Shown here piece after piece: positions 1 to 9,391 of a DNA stretch of 64,000 nucleotides. The notes under the pieces are model-generated. The model was not told where the DNA came from, made no database searches, and saw nothing but the letters and a program-made list of their open reading frames with translations. Position 1 is the first letter of the stretch; each line of letters opens with the position of its first letter. The stretch is from assembly GCA_949132985.1 (NCBI GenBank), contig CASCGD010000004.1, positions 1 to 64,000 of the forward strand, written 5' to 3'. Origin of the DNA: an uncultured Lachnospiraceae bacterium (GTDB taxonomy: Bacteria > Bacillota > Clostridia > Lachnospirales > Lachnospiraceae). The position numbers and the translations under genes are program-made.

Positions 1-2
1 CG

Positions 3-74
3 CTGCTCTCAAGAGGGCGCGGGATGTTGAGAGAAAGGCTGGGAGGTGAGGAGATTGGCGAACCATATACATGA
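3..74 (+). CDS. C-terminal end of an RNA polymerase sigma factor (partial, enters from left edge)
   Basis: Frame 3 reads LLSRGRGMLRERLGGEEIGEPYT*, resembling a sigma region 4 C-terminus; overlaps the start of the anti-sigma ORF. Confidence 0.5.
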   Translation: MLSRGRGMLRERLGGEEIGEPYT

Positions 75-927
75 CGCATTTGACAGTATCAGGGCAGATG
101 AGGAGCTGAAAGGCTCAACCAGACAGTTCCTGTTGGAGCAGCGGGGCGGAGGGGGCGTTTATTCCCACCGTCCGGGGATCTCAAAAATACTCGTGACAGT
201 GTGCATCCTGTTGCTTTTTGTGGTTGTAGCAGGCGGTTATTCATGGATGCAGGCGCCGGTTTCCTATGTGAGTATCGACGTAAATCCATCCGTTGAGCTT
301 GCGTTAAACCGCCTTGACCGGGTTGTAGGTATCACGGCATTTAATGCGGATGGGGCCGCGCTTGTAGAAGGCCTGTCCCTAAAAGGGAAAAAATATACGG
401 ATGCGGTCAATCTGATTGTGGATGGAACCGTGATGAGAGCATATCTCTCAGATGATGCGGAGCTTGTTTTTACGGTGGCAGCGCCCGGCATGCGAAGTGG
501 TAAGCTGCAGGCCGGCATTGCGCAATGCCACAGCTCTGGCGGGCACAACTGCTACAGCGTCAGCGCGGATATCGGGCTGGTTTCCGTGGCGCACGAATAC
601 GGGTTTTCGCTTGGGAAATATCATGCGTATCTGCAGCTTTCGGCATATGACAGTACGATCACGGTGGAAGACTGCCGTGAGATGAGTATGGCCGAGATTC
701 ACCAGTGCATCCGGGAACACAACGGTTATGGAGGCGGACAGCACAGAGGGGAAAATTACACGGGCCATGCAAATGAGGAGTATAATGCTTCTGATACAGT
801 GGATTCCGAATATGATGTTTTGGATGGTGAAAATTCAGATAATCATACAGATGACGACGGGGCAGGAAATACCGGTTCCTCATCCCATCATGGCGGGCAC
901 GGGCATCATGGAAGCGGTCATAAGTGA
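46..927 (+). CDS. RsgI-like anti-sigma factor with His-rich C-terminus
   Basis: Single TM segment followed by YVSIDVNPSVELALNRLDRVVGITAFNADG (RsgI-type extracellular domain); tail SSSHHGGHGHHGSGHK; GTG start. Confidence 0.75.
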   Translation: MRRLANHIHDAFDSIRADEELKGSTRQFLLEQRGGGGVYSHRPGISKILVTVCILLLFVVVAGGYSWMQAPVSYVSIDVNPSVELALNRLDRVVGITAFNADGAALVEGLSLKGKKYTDAVNLIVDGTVMRAYLSDDAELVFTVAAPGMRSGKLQAGIAQCHSSGGHNCYSVSADIGLVSVAHEYGFSLGKYHAYLQLSAYDSTITVEDCREMSMAEIHQCIREHNGYGGGQHRGENYTGHANEEYNASDTVDSEYDVLDGENSDNHTDDDGAGNTGSSSHHGGHGHHGSGHK

Positions 928-1043
928 ACCGGCGCGGCAGGCGGCAGGTGAATCGCCTTTGTAACAGTTCCGACAGGCTGTGCGTTCACTGCGCCGGCTA
1001 TATGAAAACGTAGAGTTTACGAGCATTTGTGCCAACTGAAAAG

Positions 1044-1114
1044 AGCTGCCGCCAAAAACGGGAGATCACATTTTGAAAATTGTGTGTGGTCATTCTTCGT
1101 TTTTGGCGGCAGCT
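1044..1114. repeat. Long inverted repeat / hairpin between convergent genes
   Basis: AGCTGCCGCCAAAAACG (1044-1060) pairs with CGTTTTTGGCGGCAGCT (1098-1114), 17-bp perfect arms with partly self-complementary inner sequence. Confidence 0.85.
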
Positions 1115-1125
1115 TTGTCTGTGGA

Positions 1126-1377
1126 TCAGTGATGATGGTTTGCGTGATGCTTTTTACCGTTTTCATGGATTGTTTTGTGTTTGGGACAGTAATTTTTGCA
1201 GTTCGTTTTTTTGGTATGATACGTATCATGGTAAGGGCAGTAAACGCCTTTCTGTGTGCTGCAATGGCTGCCGCCGCTGTGGCAGTGTGCCATCACGGGA
1301 ACAGCAAAGCTGCAGGTTAAGGTGAGTGCGGTCATCGCCATGATGGCCGACTTTTTCCAGTGTTTTAACAGATTCAT
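1126..1377 (-). CDS. Small secreted His/Cys-rich protein
   Basis: Internal start MNLLKHWKKSAIMAMTALTLTCSFAVPVMA (signal peptide), then HCHSGGSHC...HHANHHH. Confidence 0.65.
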   Translation of the reverse strand: MNLLKHWKKSAIMAMTALTLTCSFAVPVMAHCHSGGSHCSTQKGVYCPYHDTYHTKKTNCKNYCPKHKTIHENGKKHHANHHH

Positions 1378-1815
1378 TTCAGGGTGCCTCCTTTTGGATA
1401 AAATATTGTTTTTTAAGTGTTTTCTATTTATAATACGATCCGGGAAGCGGAATCCTTGCATAAATTTAGAAAAATTTATATATTTCAGTCGGAAATGACA
1501 GTGCAAGAGCCTTCAGGCAGAGCGCTTGTTCCCATGGTCCCATTATCCTCCAACATAACGGGTGAACTTTTGCTCTTCAGCAATCCGTTTGATCCTTTGC
1601 GAACAAGGCAATTAACTTCCATTTTCATAACATCTTCATGTATTGTTTTAAGGTACAAAGGTGGAAAATATGTTCTGAAAAAGCATTTATATTACTGCAC
1701 ATTGCGTGCAGCTATTGCTTTTGTCTGAGATTGAGATTAAAATGAAAAATAAACATGATAAAACATGAGATAAGATATAATGCGCAAATAATGCGCCTGC
1801 ACAGGAGAGAAAGCC

Positions 1816-4383
1816 ATGGCAAAAATAAAAATAGTAAGCAATCCATACGAAAGACAGATCCATTTTTCTTATTTTGATAAAGGAAATGGACGATGGGAAG
1901 ACATCAGGGAACACAATGCAAACAGCCGTTTACGGGAGATTGTGTCTGAGAAAGCGTTTTTCCCTTTCAAGATAAAGGAAATGATAGATATTATTATTGC
2001 CGAATATGATAACGGAACGGAGAAAACAGAATTATTGTTTGAGGGTACGGCAGATGACTATATGGAGCTGGAGAACGCGTGTCGACAGGAACATGTGAGG
2101 GAAAAGCTTTTTCTTTCCAGAACGGAACATGTGCTGGAAAATGCGAGGGATATATTTGACGATATTAAAGAAATATTTGAGAGAGTTCACCCGGTAATCA
2201 GAAATGTTGTCTCTGACGATGCGAATGTCATAAAGGATTTAAACAAAGTTTCTGACACATTAAATGATATCATTCCAATTTGTGTTTTTGGAAACTACAG
2301 CGCAGGAAAATCAACGTTTATCAATGCGCTGATCGGAGGAGAGATTTTGCCGAGCGGAGGGGATCCGATCACAGCGCGGGTTTATAAAATTGTACGGTCG
2401 TCGCAGGCAGATCGGGCTAAGGTGCGGTTTGAGTATAAAGAGGAAAATACGGAAATTTCCTTTGAGGGTTTGGAATGCAGGGTTACGGCTGGAGACACGC
2501 AGAGCGAGCTGGCGCAGCAGGTCATGTGTGCGCTCGAAGAGTGCAAAAAACCAGATATATTTTTTTACATCAAATGCGCGCTGGAGACGATCAACAATAT
2601 CGGAAAGAAGGATAAAGACAGTAAGACGCTGGGAAGTGTCATCGAGTTGGAGATACCGTTTGCAAAAAATGGAGTTTTGGGCCAATCGCACAATCACTTT
2701 GTTATTTTTGATACGCCGGGCTCCAATTCCGCAACAAATGCCGAGCATGCAAAGGTACTTTTTGAAGCACTGGAAGGATTTTCAAATGGGATTCCGGTTT
2801 GGGTATCCCAGTATGATGCCATCGACAGCGAGGATAATGCAAGCCTTTGCGATAAAATTTTTGAGATAAAGGCGTTAGACAATCGTTTTACAATGATTGT
2901 GCTCAACAAGGCAGACAGCTCGGATTTGCCGGAGGATGGATTTTCGGAGGAGCATATAAAAGAGATTTTGGAATATGCTGCGGTTGAAAAAATGTATGCA
3001 GCCGGAATTTATTTTGTTTCATCGATTATGGGACTTGGAGCAAAGAAAAATGGCGAATTGACAGACAAGCATTACAGGAAAACATATCGCTTGCAGGAAG
3101 ACATGTTTGCAGATCCCGAGGATGAAGACTATATGGTTTTATATGATTATAACATCATGCCGAAGCAGTTGAAAAATAACGCCGCCTCTTATTCTGAAAA
3201 ATGTCATGATCGGGTCTATGCAAACAGTGGGCTGTATTGTGTGGAATCGGAAATGGAAAATTTTGCGAGTAAGCACGCCGCATATAATAAATGTCAGATG
3301 GTATATATGTTTTTGAACAGTGTGATAGAAGAATCAAACAAAAGAATTTCGGGAAGGGTGGAGAAGCTGGATCGCAGGCGAGGGATAAGAACGAAAGAAC
3401 TGGAGAGCTCCAGTACACAGCTGATCGACAGCATTTTAGAGGAATCGCAGGGATTAGAAAAGGACTATGAAAAAGATGCAAAAATACAGATAAAGGGATT
3501 TTTGGGAGAAGCGATACGCGAGGATTATAGCTCAGAAAAATTAGATCAGATCGCCGCAGAGCTTCAAAAGCAGAATGAAGAGGAGAATCAATTTTCTGAG
3601 CAGGAAGAAAATTTTGAAAAAGCAAAGGACAGTATACTGGATCATTTGAAGTCGAATACGCAGGAAATGTTAAAAGGAAATCTTTTAGAGACAGTCCGGA
3701 CGACAAAAGATGATCTGGTGAGGGATTTTCAAAAAATTTTAGAGCATAAAAGAAAGATGGATTTAACTGAGGATAAAATTGACGAGGCGACCTCCGACAG
3801 CCTGATTGAGATTGTCACACAGGACTATAAGGAAAATATGATGAAGGCAAAGGATTTCTTAAATGAGAAGATAAAAGAAATCTGGGTTGCAAATGCACAG
3901 ATGATGCGCAGGCGATTCGTAGAGATCGTTACCGGTTCCGAGGCGCTTTCTACGGCGCAAAGCAGCGAGCTTTCGGATGTCATTATCAATTATCAGGGGT
4001 TAGAGTTTGACGATCATGCAGAAGATATTTTTATCAAGGATAAATTTCTACAGGGTATGTTTTTTGGCTTTAAGCTGATGGATAATGAAAAGCTGAATAC
4101 GAAAAAGCTTTCTGATGCCTACAACGATAAGATCAGGAAAAATATTCAGCTTATTGCGGAGGAAGTAAATGACAATTGCTTTGCAAGCTTTCGAAGCTGG
4201 GAGCAGACGCTTACGTCAAATATAGAGGCAAATATTACAAAATATAATCCGGAGCTTCGCGATATGGCGGAATTGATACAGGAGGAGTCGGAAAAAATAA
4301 CCGAGCTGGAGAATTACCGGCAGCTGCTTCTCGAATCGTTTGCGGCAATTAAAAGCCGGATGGACTGGAAGGTTTTACAATAA
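1816..4383 (+). CDS. Dynamin-like GTPase
   Basis: G1 GNYSAGKST, G3 DTPGS, G4 LNKAD; long helical C-terminal region. Confidence 0.88.
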   Translation: MAKIKIVSNPYERQIHFSYFDKGNGRWEDIREHNANSRLREIVSEKAFFPFKIKEMIDIIIAEYDNGTEKTELLFEGTADDYMELENACRQEHVREKLFLSRTEHVLENARDIFDDIKEIFERVHPVIRNVVSDDANVIKDLNKVSDTLNDIIPICVFGNYSAGKSTFINALIGGEILPSGGDPITARVYKIVRSSQADRAKVRFEYKEENTEISFEGLECRVTAGDTQSELAQQVMCALEECKKPDIFFYIKCALETINNIGKKDKDSKTLGSVIELEIPFAKNGVLGQSHNHFVIFDTPGSNSATNAEHAKVLFEALEGFSNGIPVWVSQYDAIDSEDNASLCDKIFEIKALDNRFTMIVLNKADSSDLPEDGFSEEHIKEILEYAAVEKMYAAGIYFVSSIMGLGAKKNGELTDKHYRKTYRLQEDMFADPEDEDYMVLYDYNIMPKQLKNNAASYSEKCHDRVYANSGLYCVESEMENFASKHAAYNKCQMVYMFLNSVIEESNKRISGRVEKLDRRRGIRTKELESSSTQLIDSILEESQGLEKDYEKDAKIQIKGFLGEAIREDYSSEKLDQIAAELQKQNEEENQFSEQEENFEKAKDSILDHLKSNTQEMLKGNLLETVRTTKDDLVRDFQKILEHKRKMDLTEDKIDEATSDSLIEIVTQDYKENMMKAKDFLNEKIKEIWVANAQMMRRRFVEIVTGSEALSTAQSSELSDVIINYQGLEFDDHAEDIFIKDKFLQGMFFGFKLMDNEKLNTKKLSDAYNDKIRKNIQLIAEEVNDNCFASFRSWEQTLTSNIEANITKYNPELRDMAELIQEESEKITELENYRQLLLESFAAIKSRMDWKVLQ

Positions 4384-4398
4384 GAGGAGAATCGATCG

Positions 4399-7300
4399 AT
4401 GGGGGTAAGAAATGTTTTAAAGCGGGTCGGGGAAGCCGCAGGGAACCGGATTGCAAAGCTGGCGACGCTTAGCCCTGATCAGGTAGAGAGTGTGCAGCTA
4501 CAGCGGGAGGCGTACCTTTTAGAAAAGCCCGACCCGGGCGACGCGGCGGCGTGCGCCTGTACGGAGCGGATGCTGGCGGCAAGTAGTATCGAAATATTCA
4601 GCGCATATCTGTCGCAGATCAAAGCGTTATATCTGCCAGTAAAAAACGGGGCTGAGTATGATATGCCGTTTGGCGCAGAGCATAATATCCGTTACTTTAA
4701 TATTACAAAATGGATAACGGATAAGAAAGAAAATAATCTGGAAAAGCTTGTCAATGTGTATGCAGTTTTGTCCAATGAGGATTGTAATATTGCGCTTGTA
4801 TTTAACCGGACACAAAAGAAAACAAGTGTATATCTGGCAGTCGTCAATACAGATAATGCGGAAAATAATGTTGATGTGGACATTTTTAAATGCCGTTTAA
4901 TGGAAGCAATTCGGGGGAATTTTCCCGGTGCGCAGATGGGGGAAGAGGGCAGAGGCATCCTTCCGTGCCTGAAAAATGAAAAGGCATATTCCGTTGCGAG
5001 CGCATCCAATATCCCGACGGAGAAGTCGGAAAAATTTATCAGCCAGACCATTGAAAAGCTTTTGGATGGCATTATACCTGATACAAAGAAGAAAGAGTAT
5101 ACGATTGTTTTGCTGGCAACGCCGATACAGGATGTAGAGGAGCGCAAGTTAAAGCTTGGAGAATTTTATTCCGGTATGGCTCCATATGCTTCCTGGCAGA
5201 CAAGCTTTTACCTTTCAGAAAATCAGGCGACAGGCTCGGCGGCAACGGCGGGCATCAATATTGGAGCGAGTGCCGGCATACAAAACGGGCAGAATTTTTC
5301 CCAAATAAGATCGGACGGAGAGTCAGAGAACCGATCTGTCACAAATACGGAGTCGGAAAGCGCTTCAGCGACGGAATCAGAGTCAAATGCAGAGTCGAGC
5401 AGCGGTGCACATACGGATGGGACGAGTAGTTCGGAGACGGAGACGGCGGGAGTTAATTCAGGAAGGACCGAGGGAACCACCGATACGTTAGGCGTGGGTG
5501 TGGGTCTTGAACATAGTACATCTGTTTCTGCTGGTGTAAGGACACCTGTAGCACATGCGGGGATAAGTGAAAGCACAGGGATTAATATTAACAGTCATTA
5601 TGACCACGGATGGAATCAGAGTTCCAGTCTGGGATGGAGTACCAGCACCGCCAAGGCACTTGGCAAAACAGCCTCCGACACGATCACAAGAGGGCTTACC
5701 AATACGATTTCAAGCAGCGTAGCACAGACGACGGGCACCGCGGTTGCAAACACCTTGGGTAAGGCTGTGACCACGGCGATGGCGAGGACAGCCGGAACTG
5801 CAAAAAGCGTAAATTTCGGCGGTAACTTCGGCGCGAATTTTGCCAGATCGTCGACGATCACGGCAACAATCGGAAAAAATGAAGGGATCACGCAATCCTT
5901 TACTAATTTTAACATTAAGCACGCGCTTGAATTGCTGGAAAATCAGATGAAGCGGCTGGAGCAGAGCACGGCGCTCGGGATGTGGGATTTTGCGGCGTAT
6001 GTACTGAGCGAGGATCAAAATGTGGCGAACAATGTGGCGCATACCTACCTTGCGCTTACGCTGGGCGAGGAGTCGTACATGTCGAAGTCTGCGATTAACC
6101 TCTGGCGCGGGAATGTGGAGGAGGAGCGGGCACAGGCGAAAGAGATCTGTGAATATTTGCGGGAGCTTCGGCATCCCATCTTCGGGTTAAATCCCGAAAT
6201 ACTGGAAGCAAGTCCCGATTTTAACGAGTATCCGTCGATTACGACAGCGACGACAAGTCTTTCCGGAAAGGAACTTGCATATTCCCTGAACTTTCCACAA
6301 AAGTCGATTGCGGGACTTCCAATTATGGAATGCGCTGAATTTGGCAGGAATGCAGCAACTTATGACCCGATAGAAGCGGATGAAGAAGAGCTTGCGCTGG
6401 GCAATATTTTCCATATGAACCATGTGGAAAAAAGTAGGGTTGCCCTGTCAAAAAAATCACTTGCGTCACATGTATTTGTTACAGGAAGCACCGGCTCCGG
6501 AAAGAGTAATACGGTCTATCAGATTTTGGCGAAGGCGCGAAAACAGGCGGTTCATTTTCTTGTTGTTGAACCGGCGAAGGGAGAATATAAAAATATATTT
6601 GGAAACCGGAAGGATGTGTCTGTATACGGGACGAACCCCATGCTAACGCCGCTGCTTCGCATGAACCCTTTCAGTTTTCCAAATAAAATACATATTTTAG
6701 AGCATCTTGACCGATTGATTGAGATCTTTAACGTATGCTGGCCGATGTATGCGGCAATGCCTGCCGTGCTAAAAAGCGCAGTGGAAAAATCGTATATGGA
6801 TTGCGGGTGGGATCTGCTTTACTCTGTAAATAAGTATGGGGATAAGCTTTATCCCACGTTTAAAGATGTTGCAAAAAATATAAAACAAATTATTGAGACA
6901 AGCGAATATGATACAGAAAATAAAGGCGCGTATAAGGGTTCGCTGCTTACGCGATTGCAGTCGCTTAAGAATGGAATGAACGGATTAATTTTTACAACAA
7001 ATGAGATTTCAAATGAGGATTTGTTTGATAAAAATGTGATTGTGGATCTGAGCAGAGTCGGATCGTCCGAGACAAAAGCTCTGATTATGGGAATGCTTGT
7101 ATTGAAATTGCAGGAATATCGTATGACAGGCGAGGATGGAATGAACGTCGAACTAAAGCATCTTACCGTGCTTGAAGAGGCGCATAATCTTTTGAAGAGA
7201 ACTTCCACAGAGCACACATCAGAGAGTGCGAATCTTCTTGGAAAGAGTGTGGAGATGCTTGCCAATGCGATAGCGGAAATGCGTACTTACGGCGAGGGCT

Positions 7301-8016
7301 TTATCATCGCAGATCAGGCGCCCGGACTCATGGATATGTCCGTCATTAGAAATACAAATACAAAAATTATCATGCGTCTGCCTGACCGCACAGACCGTGA
7401 GCTGGTGGGAAGGGCGGCAAATCTGAATGACGATCAGATTGCGGAATTGGCAAAGCTTCCGTGTGGTGTGGCGGCAATGTATCAGAATGAGTGGGTTCAG
7501 CCGGTGCTTTGTAAGGTTGATAAATATCAGGAAGAAGCATGTTACAGCTATGAGCCGCAAAGTAAATGCGATCTGGATGCCGGGAGGAACGAGTTGCCGG
7601 AATCTTTGCTGGCGTGCATCATGAATCAGGAAATTTTCCGGACAGGCAAAAAGCAGGATATTTTGATGCTAAAGGAGCAGGTTTTGAGGTCGGAGCTTGA
7701 TACGTCCGTGAAAAGAGAATTTATGGAATACATTTTGAGCGAAGGAGAGGAAGGGATTGACGCTCTTCGAGCACTGGTTTATGATTTTTTGGCGGCGGAG
7801 GATGCAATCAAGGCGTCTAAAACATGCAGTGATATTTTCGATTGGGTGGATTCTGTTGTAAATAAACTGAATCCTTCTGTCAAAGGCTACTCAAAAGAAC
7901 AAATTGACCTGGCATTACTGCTGATTTTGTATGAGCAGGCTGAAAGAGATATAGAGTATAATAATATATTTTGCCGGTTTGTTGAAATTTGCAAGGATGG
8001 AGGACGGATATTTTGA
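4399..8016 (+). CDS. HerA/VirB4-like (DUF87-type) ATPase with central Ser/Gly/Ala/Thr-rich region
   Basis: Walker A GSTGSGKSNT, VVEPAKGEYK, LTVLEEAHNLL (Walker B), IADQAPG; low-complexity insert. Confidence 0.85.
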   Translation: MGVRNVLKRVGEAAGNRIAKLATLSPDQVESVQLQREAYLLEKPDPGDAAACACTERMLAASSIEIFSAYLSQIKALYLPVKNGAEYDMPFGAEHNIRYFNITKWITDKKENNLEKLVNVYAVLSNEDCNIALVFNRTQKKTSVYLAVVNTDNAENNVDVDIFKCRLMEAIRGNFPGAQMGEEGRGILPCLKNEKAYSVASASNIPTEKSEKFISQTIEKLLDGIIPDTKKKEYTIVLLATPIQDVEERKLKLGEFYSGMAPYASWQTSFYLSENQATGSAATAGINIGASAGIQNGQNFSQIRSDGESENRSVTNTESESASATESESNAESSSGAHTDGTSSSETETAGVNSGRTEGTTDTLGVGVGLEHSTSVSAGVRTPVAHAGISESTGININSHYDHGWNQSSSLGWSTSTAKALGKTASDTITRGLTNTISSSVAQTTGTAVANTLGKAVTTAMARTAGTAKSVNFGGNFGANFARSSTITATIGKNEGITQSFTNFNIKHALELLENQMKRLEQSTALGMWDFAAYVLSEDQNVANNVAHTYLALTLGEESYMSKSAINLWRGNVEEERAQAKEICEYLRELRHPIFGLNPEILEASPDFNEYPSITTATTSLSGKELAYSLNFPQKSIAGLPIMECAEFGRNAATYDPIEADEEELALGNIFHMNHVEKSRVALSKKSLASHVFVTGSTGSGKSNTVYQILAKARKQAVHFLVVEPAKGEYKNIFGNRKDVSVYGTNPMLTPLLRMNPFSFPNKIHILEHLDRLIEIFNVCWPMYAAMPAVLKSAVEKSYMDCGWDLLYSVNKYGDKLYPTFKDVAKNIKQIIETSEYDTENKGAYKGSLLTRLQSLKNGMNGLIFTTNEISNEDLFDKNVIVDLSRVGSSETKALIMGMLVLKLQEYRMTGEDGMNVELKHLTVLEEAHNLLKRTSTEHTSESANLLGKSVEMLANAIAEMRTYGEGFIIADQAPGLMDMSVIRNTNTKIIMRLPDRTDRELVGRAANLNDDQIAELAKLPCGVAAMYQNEWVQPVLCKVDKYQEEACYSYEPQSKCDLDAGRNELPESLLACIMNQEIFRTGKKQDILMLKEQVLRSELDTSVKREFMEYILSEGEEGIDALRALVYDFLAAEDAIKASKTCSDIFDWVDSVVNKLNPSVKGYSKEQIDLALLLILYEQAERDIEYNNIFCRFVEICKDGGRIF

Positions 8017-8636
8017 TGAATGAATTTAAAAATACGGATGTGCTGGAAATGCAGCGGCCAATTATGGAAAATTATAAAAATATAAGGCCGGAAAACGGAA
8101 CGACGGTTAAGGATGCGAGGGGGTTTGTTGATCGAATATTTAAGAAACCCGAAGGAGAAAAACACGAAGGTTATTATACTACCGAAAAAGAGCGAATGGA
8201 TCAGGTGCCTAAGAATGGAGGCGAGTGGACAGGGGAGCCCGGTAATTCGAAATTTAAAGCATATGATGAAAGTGTAAATAAAGTATTGGCAGAATATGGG
8301 CTCGATGGGATTGAATATAAAAATGGCGTACCGGATTTTTCAAAATGTGCGGTAGAGACAGTGAAAATTGATAATATGACATCTATTAGAGAAAAGAATT
8401 TTGACCAATTCTATAAGATATGTGCAGAGAAATGGAATGCGCAAAATAAAAATGTTAAACCGAGGGATGTCAAAGAATTTATCAAAGAAAATGGATTAAC
8501 AATTCATGAATGTAGCGATATGAAAACATGCCAATTAGTACCTACAAGAATACATGAGACTTTTAGACATGCGGGTGGTGTAATGGAATGTAAAAAACGT
8601 GATGGAGAAAATATGGGAGGTAAATTAGATGAATAA
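8016..8636 (+). CDS. WHH-type HNH/EndoVII superfamily nuclease, probable polymorphic toxin
   Basis: GGEWTGEPGNS, GIEYKNGVPDFS, and ENGLTIHECSDMKTCQLVPTRIHETFRHAGGVMECK (usual LTWHE is LTIHE here); ATG overlaps upstream TGA. Confidence 0.75.
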   Translation: MNEFKNTDVLEMQRPIMENYKNIRPENGTTVKDARGFVDRIFKKPEGEKHEGYYTTEKERMDQVPKNGGEWTGEPGNSKFKAYDESVNKVLAEYGLDGIEYKNGVPDFSKCAVETVKIDNMTSIREKNFDQFYKICAEKWNAQNKNVKPRDVKEFIKENGLTIHECSDMKTCQLVPTRIHETFRHAGGVMECKKRDGENMGGKLDE

Positions 8637-9006
8637 AGTTATAATAAATATTTGGAATCGGGAATTTGAACTTGAGGTTAGCTATGATTGTTTTGACGAT
8701 GAAGAATTATTACAAACGCAAAAGGATGCAGTGGCGGAGCTTGTCAAACACAGAAATTGTATCGTCGAATCGGAATCCAAAGTGAAAGAATATTGTTTAT
8801 GCAAAAATGCACATGAAATAGGGACAGGAACAATCAATAATATTTTTAAATATGTCATGCCTCAAAGTTTATTTGTCGTGAGAAACGAAACAAAACGAAT
8901 TGTAGCAATTATGTGTGATTATAAATTTGATATGGAGCATGGATTGGCAGTTGTTTTTGAAAACGAGCAGTTTAAAATAATTGGAGAACAGGACATTATT
9001 TTGTAG
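8629..9006 (+). CDS. Probable cognate immunity protein (DUF6985-like)
   Basis: Overlaps the nuclease ORF; C-terminus VAIMCDYKFDMEHGLAVVFENEQFKIIGEQDIIL resembles a common toxin-immunity family. Confidence 0.6.
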   Translation: MNKVIINIWNREFELEVSYDCFDDEELLQTQKDAVAELVKHRNCIVESESKVKEYCLCKNAHEIGTGTINNIFKYVMPQSLFVVRNETKRIVAIMCDYKFDMEHGLAVVFENEQFKIIGEQDIIL

Positions 9007-9391
9007 TAGAACTTCCGCAGATAGAAAGATCGCGTATAGATTCTTGAAGATATTGTCTGATAACAGGAAGAAAATACATTGGAATTGCGCTTGGCAATGA
9101 GTATGACGTAGATCCGTTAAGTGATACGACCGCGTATCATCTGGTATCTTCTGCGGAGGAATGTGTCGTCATCGTGCTGCATAGTCATCCGTCACTGTTG
9201 GATTTCTCATTGACAGATGTGCAATTTTTGTTGAGATTCTGGAAAAAGCAATCACCCTTTTTAATGAGTCTGTCGATAAAAATAATGCGGCAGAGAAATT
9301 AAAGGATTTTCAAAATGCCGCTGACTATTTTTTGAGGAACAGTTACCATGCTGGCATAGGCTATGACAATCGTTCGGAGGTGCAATTATGA
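9006..9391 (+). pseudogene. Decayed C-terminal fragment of a second polymorphic toxin
   Basis: Frame from 9006: VELPQIERSRIDS*RYCLITGRKYIGIALGNEYDVDPLSDTTAYHLVSSAEECVVIVLHSHPSLLDFSLTDVQFLLRFW; after a frame change at ~9236: ILEKAITLFNESVDKNNAAEKLKDFQNAADYFLRNSYHAGIGYDNRSEVQL*. Confidence 0.65.

Noticed and set aside
1017-1325. Overlapping plus-strand ORFs opposite the His-rich secreted protein
   Set aside because: The minus strand has a proper signal peptide and RBS; the plus frames are low-complexity antisense.
1417-1728. 103-aa plus ORF before the dynamin gene
   Set aside because: No RBS or recognisable features; probably non-coding leader or a remnant that cannot be identified from sequence alone.
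5223-5915. Antisense ORFs opposite the HerA Ser/Gly-rich insert
   Set aside because: Absence of stops is explained by biased codon composition of the sense strand.
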